A stretch of 64,000 nucleotides of DNA from Plutella xylostella (Eukaryota; Arthropoda; Insecta; Lepidoptera; Plutellidae), in assembly GCF_932276165.1 (NCBI RefSeq), contig NC_063983.1, forward strand, positions 3,727,501 to 3,791,500, read 5' to 3'. The notes beneath the pieces are model-generated. The model was not told the DNA's origin and searched no databases. It was given only the letters and a program-made list of their open reading frames with translations. The position numbers and the translations under genes were made by a program. Shown here piece by piece: positions 57,134-64,000 of the stretch. Every line of letters begins with the position of its first letter. The stretch's first letter is position 1.

Positions 57134-57433
57134 TATAATGTACAATCGAAACGGTTTTTTTTTAAGATTTTCATAATTCGTCAAATTGTGAAAATGTATT
57201 AAATGGGTAGGTAAGTAGGTATCTACGTCAGATAAAGTCACCTGCTGTCGACCGCAAGAACTTATAAAATTCAACATAGTCGAATTGGCCACACGCTGAT
57301 GAAACAATTAAAGATTTACCAAAGTATAACAACTCTGCAACATGACTATGGTACAGGGTCACTATCTAAATCTACGAACGAACGATAATTGAGAAACAAT
57401 CGGCTCGCTTAATACTGCTAGATACTGTAACTG

Positions 57434-57705
57434 ACGGTTGAATGGCGTAGTGGTTAGTGGCCCTGACTGCTATGCCGAAGGTCCCGGGTTCGATTCCCGG
57501 CTGGGCCAGATATTTGTTTAAAGACAGATATTTGTACTCGGGTCTTGGGTGTAGATATTTATATTTAACATGTATCTATCTATGTATTAGTGTAGATATA
57601 TCAGCTGTCCGATACCCATAACACAGACTCTGCCTAGCTTGGGGTCGGATGGCCGTGTGTGAGATGTCCCCACATAATTATTATAATATTATTATTATTA
57701 ATTCT
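57434..57705 (+). repeat. tRNA-derived SINE, copy 2
   Basis: The head GAATGGCGTAGTGGTTAGTG, with CCCGGGTTCGATTCCCGG, matches copy 1 at 1011. The 3' body differs (TAGCTTGGGGTCGGATGGCC, then ATGTCCCCACATAATTATTA), so it belongs to another subfamily. Tail of ATT repeats. Confidence 0.75.
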
Positions 57706-58011
57706 GATGAGGGCCGCAGTTTTGTTTATCCTAAAGTTCGGAGCGCTAACCACGGCTCTCGTTCGGTCGTTCGTCGATATAAAGTGACCCCCCAGTGACG
57801 TGCAACTGTTTCACGTCACGACTATCACGAGTCACACCAATTATGAAATAATAATATTCCACTGAGCTTATTCGTAATAACTAATAACAATAACCAATGT
57901 CAACGAGGGATTCCTCACGTACTCCAGTGTGCATAGGTACGTATAGGTACTTACTATCGTTACTCATATGTGAATGCAATGAAGAAGCATAAGTAATATC
58001 AGCAGTACATA

Positions 58012-58247
58012 GAATCACGGGCAATGAAAAAGTTCTAGTGAGAAAGGCACCAAGTTACTCCTAAGCGGAAAAAGCTACATAGCTCAATGCGGCCGTCTAC
58101 AATGTTGAACTTTTAAAAGCGCATCAGAATATTACCTACTCCAAACGTAAACATTTTGTTCACATTACCTACTTCTTAAATGTTTAAAAAAATACGTTAT
58201 TTAGTGTTGAAATTTTGTAAGTGGAACCTTTTCTTTGCTCGTCGTAA
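58012..58247. mobile_element. Mariner-type MITE, degraded copy
   Basis: TCACGGGCAATGAAAAAGTT on the left and GTGGAACCTTTTCTTTGCTC on the right match the family ends. The right terminus has changed (GTCGTAAGT). Confidence 0.65.
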
Positions 58248-58249
58248 GT

Positions 58250-61200
58250 AGAAGGCAATCAGCTGACGTAAAGCTCAGATTTATAAAGTAAAAAACTCCC
58301 GGATCCCAAGTTGTTGTGCTATGGTAGGCTTTCTTGTTGACATTTCATTATTAGGTTTACAAATACATACATATAAAATTATTGTAGGTAATTGATTAAT
58401 GATTAAATTATAATGATCAACTGGTTTTGTTACGTGTATGAACTGACGAGCTTCTTTGTTCAATGATTACTTTGATCATTTTCTAGTTTTTAATTGATTA
58501 ATTAATACATTGTGTTAAAACGTTTTTTAAATAAATCTTGATTTGTATATGCTTGAGTATTTAATTAATTTAAGAATGTATTTTACGTAAATACACTTAG
58601 TAGGTATTTGCTGCCACCTTATTTTTACTTTTTATAACACTGTGCAAGGTTAGTTCAGAGGACTCGAGATGCAAACCCATGAGTCACATTCAAGAGCATA
58701 AATTATCGTAATCCCTTACATAATAATCTGAGTTCTAAGTTAAATAATTAAAACCAAAGTGGTTACACAGGTGAGTCACTGCTAGGTAGGTGTGAGTAAA
58801 GTCAACGGTGGTTGGAGTGACCTGTTTACTAGAGTTATACTTAAGTAACTATATTTGCTTACCTTTTTATACATTTTAGAACAGATTTCATTGAAAAATT
58901 ATTGCAGAAATATTTTTATGTCAATATCCAATTTATCTATTACAAATATTGTACTTAATCGCTTTTATTTATTAGGTCTACTAATTATCATAAATAAGCA
59001 TGTTTTTTTAAATGCATACAACATACCTGCCTACATATATAACAACTGCACTAAAACTGTTAACTCTATAAAACTAGAAAGACACTACTATATCAGATGT
59101 ATATATATTCTATTGTTTTAATTATTTAGTACCTAATTAAAATTGTTAAAAACGATTACCTACCTATTATATTATTTAGTAGACAAAACAATTCCTCCAA
59201 TCACGATTAGGAACGCATTGCCACGTAATAAATCCCCATCGATATCATAATTTCAATTGGTAGTTAATGATGGCCGCCGAATATTGTAGCTGGCACGAAT
59301 TACGCCGCTGTCCGAACATTAAAAGTGTATCGGATAATGATTTTCTGATTTCCACTATTGGGACCATGCCCACGCGGCCGCCAATATATAGGCTCAACAT
59401 GGCTTGTGCTGTTCGTAATACCCTGTTTACACGTAGTAGAGTGGCGAGACAATATCCTCGGCCGAGCACTACTTACTTGCTCGGCCCATTTTACTGTCTC
59501 ACGGGTCTCACCCCTCTACTCGGTAGTTGAAATCGTGATATAACTTAAAACTGACCTTTTAAACCCGACTTGCTTTTTTTTTTAAATAAATGATTATCAC
59601 TCACAGACTTTATGTCCGTGCCTTTTGTGCCTACACGACTTGCTTGAAAACCTAACTTTTCGGGCTGTATACATGCACTTGGCTCAACATAACAATTTCA
59701 CACGTCAGTTTTCTAAATTTTCCCAGTTTCTTTTTTTTCTTCATAGACTGTTGAAAGCATAGTGAATAGCAACAGCCATAGTAGGTGTACCACAGGTACT
59801 GTGGAGTTGGAACAAATTCGGCGATCCACTTCATTCTGCGGTGCCCGCGCCCGCTGCTCCTAATTTGGTGCTCTCGCTCACAAAATTAAAACGAATTAAT
59901 GTTTAAATGAGAAATGCACTTAATAAATATTTAATTACTTAGTCGCCAAAATAAAAGAGTGGGTCGAATTGTGGTGCGACTGTATCATCTAACTGCCAAA
60001 AAAGTAAAGTGAATTTAGAAAATACGTTTCGACTTTAATACCTATAGAAAGCGAAAAATAAGCCTGTTAAAGCAATCCGGATAGTTTATAAAGCCGTATA
60101 GCAAGCCCTTACAGTAAACAGTGAATTTCTACCTAGCCAGGAGGCATCGTCTAGGCCTGCAGTTGACGCGCCCATAATTACAATGTCCCGTACAGTAATG
60201 TCACATTAACACCTACCCTGTCCAACGCTACCAAATGTCAAAACGTTGGACCAATGCGCTGGAATTATGAGCGTAATTCGAAAATTCATATTTTTTTAAT
60301 TGAATTTCTGAACGTTCTTTTTTCGAACGGTTTGATTGTGAGTGTGAGTTTTATGATGTTAATGCTGATTTTATATCGTTTTTGCTAGTCTGGGACTGAT
60401 TTAGACCGTTTTTGATAAGTATATGCTTAAATTACATATACCATCAATGATTGAATGATTAATAGGCGGTTTGTGAGTTTTGACAAGGTACAAAAGTATA
60501 CTTATACTTATGAATCCAACTGTTCAGTCAGAAAAAAAGATATGTGGGCATCTCCAGCTCAATCACATTAATTTTATGGTCCAATGACGCGTGATACGTC
60601 ACACAATATTATTTGATTCATCTATCGTCCACTCATGAGTCTTAGGATCATACTGTGTGCGCTGGGTGGCATACATACCTATTTTGCTGATTGTACATAA
60701 GTGCTTTTCAGCACAGTTCTATTTCAGTTTCAGTATAGAGTGGACAGTAGCACCCTCTGTACTTTAAGTACTTAGAATCAGTAGTACCTACATATGTACA
60801 TTTAATCTATCCACACAATAACACGATTCACAGTAATCTCGACTACTGGGCAACAGACACGGTCCGATTACAGTTTATTGTCATCAATATTATAATTTAA
60901 TGTCCGAAAATAACTCAAAACTCTGAAGGAAGTTCTCTTTATATTCAATACAATACATATAACTTTACTCACAACATAAATTACGTTTTAAGAAAGAGTA
61001 AGCACAATAGGCCTTATTGCTAAAAGCGATCTCTTCCAGGCAATCTTTGGGTGAATGAAAGACTTATGGAGTAAAAGAGGTATAAGAGGAATAATCTCCA
61101 CGCTGGCCAGACGGGTTGGAGATATCACACTAAACAAACATTTAACTGTCCAAGACTCCGAGGACAAATATATTATGTCTGAAAATACTAATCTGCCCCA

Positions 61201-62540
61201 GTCGGAGATCGAGCTCGGATCCTTCGGTATAACAGTCCGGGTCTCTAACTAGTACACTAACTAACCAAGATTTTTGGACGTTTTGTGTAAAGAGTTAACA
61301 TAATTTACCTACTTATAGGGAAAGTACTTTGTTATTTACTTTCAAGTCTTTATCATCACAATCATAGCCAAACTGAGCTCAACAACAATGACAATTAATT
61401 ACAAATCACCTAACCGTTTAATAATAATATGTGCAGCAAAGCCTTTAATAGTTTCACACGTCGATCGGTTCGGGCAAATATACGTCAGCGCCAATCACCG
61501 TGTTGATTAGGCCGAGGGGGGGTGAGGCGGACCTGAGGGGGGTAATTAGCGGCATCCTTTGATCTCGAGTTGTTCTTGTTACAGGCGTAGGCGATAACAT
61601 GTGTTGCATTGTAATTAACATGCTAAGATTGTGATTTAGGTGTATTTAAGAAAACACTTAAAGTACTTTAGTAGAAGAAGAAGTTGTGTAGACAAAGGTA
61701 AGGAAGCTGTTAAAAGGAGAGAGAGGAAAGAGCTTTGCGGAGGTGTGAAAATTACTCGCTGTTGATAAGCACTACATAATTATTTCCATGTCTGTTTCAG
61801 TCCAAGATCTTCAAGTCGTCTTCTAATGCATGGCGGAACAATATTGGAGATCATCATCAATATCAACATCATAATATCTGAAAAAGTTTCGATTTTAAAA
61901 CATAAAACTAAAAAAAAAGACAGGGCATATTTCACCGAAGCTTCACAAATCTTATTAAAGTCTCATAAGAATATTCTCACCCCTCCGCCGGTATTCTTGT
62001 TTTACTTTTTAAAACGTATTTTTTTGTTGCTGATCACTTACATCGTAACTCGACGTAATACGATACATCCTGTGCTCACCGGCCCTGGATGAAAATCGGA
62101 CCCCAACAAAGGATTAAGTATTTTATTATAACTTGTAATCTTTACCCGATGTGCCCGAAACCTACTATGGTCTTGGATGAACGTGAGTTATTTGAGCAAT
62201 TTCGAAAAAAGAACTGTTAAGTCATTGAACTTTACTCCATATTTTCTTTAAAATCTATCCGGCCAGAAGGCTAATTTAATCCACAATTTTAAATTTAGAA
62301 ATAGAACACAAGACATCTTGACCTTTTATCATCACGTTCATTTTTTTATTGCGGCAGGCCGTTTGATTTATTGGATGATTCATTCAATGATTTCGATTTC
62401 GGTGTTGTAATATCGTAAAGGAGGGATAACCTGTAATTTGTAATTTTAACATCCGTTTCGGCCTTGTGATCAGGATATTATTGGAAAATACATATTAGAT
62501 GAATCTGCGTGGAAAGGTTGTAACTAGATAAAGTTGTTTG
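58250..62540. other. RUNX intron or upstream DNA with dispersed repeats, no gene seen
   Basis: AT-rich. 59420-59525 holds an inverted stretch (GTAGAGTGGCGAGACAATAT, CTCGGCCGAG, then TGCTCGGCCC and CCCCTCTACT). 61010-61250 resembles the dispersed repeat at 17560 plus unrecognised sequence. ORFs at 58855, 59245, 59267, 61055 and 61826 show no family resemblance or splice context. Confidence 0.4.
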
Positions 62541-62546
62541 GTGATA

Positions 62547-62788
62547 CACTCACGGGCAATGAAAAAGTTTCACTCACAAAATTCCGGCACCAAACGACCT
62601 CAATTTTTTTCAAAAAATTAATTTATCATTTTAACAAATTATTACTGTTTTTAGCTGGTAATATCCTGATGCTCTGTTAAATGTACTTACCTTATTCAAT
62701 ATTGCATAAGGCGTCATTAAGTTAGTCTTATCCGTTTAGGAGTATTTTGGTGATTTTCACAGTGGAACATTTTCATTGCCCGTGAGTA
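62547..62788. mobile_element. Mariner-type MITE, copy 2 (TA target)
   Basis: The ends CACTCACGGGCAATGAAAAA and TTTTCATTGCCCGTGAGTA are flanked by TA. Same family as 56890-57133. Confidence 0.85.
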
Positions 62789-63614
62789 TATAATTTATAT
62801 AAATATATTTTAAATAACTCTTTGTATCAATTAAGTAAGTATTTTTGTCACAAAATTAGTTAGCTTTTCCGCTTGCTTGGGATTTGCAAAGACAGACACA
62901 TATTTCTTAAAGCTTCCGCCATGTTCTTGCTTGTTCCATAGATTTGATGGACTTTCTTTTTTTCCTTGCTATAGTAGAGTCGTCGCGTACTCTAGTGGCG
63001 TGTAATGCCTCGTAATGATAGTGCTGGACGCGACCGCAGCACAGAAGCTGATGCGCCTGCGCAGAGGATTGCTACAACTTTCCGTAAGCGTCCCTTGTCT
63101 ATGACCTGGGTTTAAAAAAATATATTCAGGATTCTGAAATAATGATAGATAGATTTATCTATATACCTAAATAAAAATGAATTAATGTTCGGTAGTCTGC
63201 TTAAAATTCGAGAACGGTTGAACCTATTTGGCTAATTTTGGTAGCGTTGGGTAGGGTAAATTAGGGTAAGATGCGGTATGAAGTTCGCCGTGCCAGCTAG
63301 TATTTAGAGATTTTTATCAACTATAACAAGTATGATTTGAAATGTTGACATGGTAAGCGGTAACGAAATTCTTGGTTTTTTTGCAGGGTATGCCATAAGC
63401 GCCAGCCGAATAGCTTGAACTTGAAGGTGCACCTCTATCCGCACATAGATATTATTGATAAAAAAGTATCAAAGTACTTAATGAATCACGAAATAGGCCT
63501 AAGCGCATGGAATAGTTGAAGTGTAGTGATTTCCAGTGACGTTTAAGCATCAAGGTCGTTACGAGTGTAAAATATGTAACAATGAATTACCATTCAACCG
63601 TAATATTCCAACCC

Positions 63615-63648
63615 ATCCTAACTAATATTATAAATGCGAAAGTAACTG

Positions 63649-63699
<51 letters not shown>

Positions 63700-63840
63700 T
63701 ACTCTTTCACGCCAAAACTACTGAACGGATTTGAATGAAATTTGGTATACATATGGTCTAGACCCTGAGAAAGAACATAGGCTACTTTTTATCCCGCAAT
63801 TCCCACGGGAAAACTTTTTAAGGCGAAGCGAAGCTCGCGG
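63615..63840. repeat. Dispersed SINE-like element, copy 2, with (GTCT)n
   Basis: Inverse of the element at 36700-36902: CCTAACTAATATTATAAATG, an expanded (GTCT)n run at about 63649-63697, ACTCTTTCACGCCAAAACTA, then GGAAAACTTTTTAAGGCGAA. The run is about 12 units here against about 4 in the other copy. Confidence 0.85.
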
Positions 63841-64000
63841 GAACCGCTATAAGAAATAAGAACTGATGATGGACTTCCATGATTTCACATTACATAGTAG
63901 ATACCTGCGTATAAATAAGTATTTTTGAGATTCATGCTGTATCCTCATGTCATTCGCTACCAATAAATTGAACCTAAATCCTAATCCTAACTAATCTTAT

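Noticed and set aside
59245..59543. Overlapping ORFs on both strands near 59.3 kb
   Set aside because: They lie in a partly palindromic repeat (CTCGGCCGAG region) with no splice or family support.
61826..62092. 88-residue plus-strand ORF
   Set aside because: AT-rich, lysine/isoleucine-heavy composition, and no recognisable domain.

Overview
This is a eukaryotic window, almost certainly from a moth or butterfly (Lepidoptera). The genes have short GT-AG introns and insect-type protein sequences. The non-coding DNA is AT-rich with many GTAGGTA/TACCTA runs, and it carries repeats typical of Lepidoptera: tRNA-derived SINEs, the 'phosphate-tail' SINE with GTCT repeats, RTE LINE 3' ends and many MITEs. 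All exon joins were made by hand from splice signals and reading phase; none is backed by transcripts.

Layout from left to right. 1-1550 is intergenic with one SINE. 1588-2598 (-) is an L7Ae-fold RNase P/MRP subunit (Rpp38-like). 3912-7810 (+) and 10153-11882 (+) are two tandem BEN-domain genes with identical BEN exon structure. 12638-14239 (-) is a leucine-rich-repeat protein ending tail-to-tail with the second BEN gene. 16695-27608 (-) is PRPF6, the U5 snRNP/tri-snRNP HAT-repeat splicing factor, in 17 exons. 29218-41041 (+) is a CEP162-like centriole/cilium coiled-coil gene. Its 6.4 kb first intron contains, on the opposite strand, a complete secreted M14 zinc carboxypeptidase (30038-34865). 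44472-45017 (+) is an intact single-exon ORF that looks like the C-terminal part of a MULE transposase. 46924-50567 (-) is fl(2)d/WTAP, an m6A-writer and splicing subunit. 53775-55611 (-) holds the last two exons of a RUNX-family transcription factor ending in VWRPY; its Runt-domain exons must lie beyond base 64000.

The genes are mostly unrelated neighbours. PRPF6 and fl(2)d both act on mRNA processing, and the BEN pair and the RUNX gene are transcriptional regulators, but nothing indicates co-regulation.

The most unusual features are as follows. (1) PRPF6 carries two tandem arrays of partial exon copies: six copies of the 3' half of exon 12, mostly with its splice donor, and three extra copies of the terminal exon 3' half plus 3' UTR. 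(2) The PRPF6 start codon is two bases out of frame with the protein. (3) A textbook RFX X-box lies about 170 bp upstream of the CEP162-like gene. (4) Two transposons are nested in a PRPF6 intron, both with target duplications, and the outer one carries an apparent gene promoter and first coding exon. (5) The BEN-A 3' UTR contains a near-perfect palindromic MITE. (6) A hAT element with an 86-bp internal tandem repeat sits just upstream of fl(2)d.
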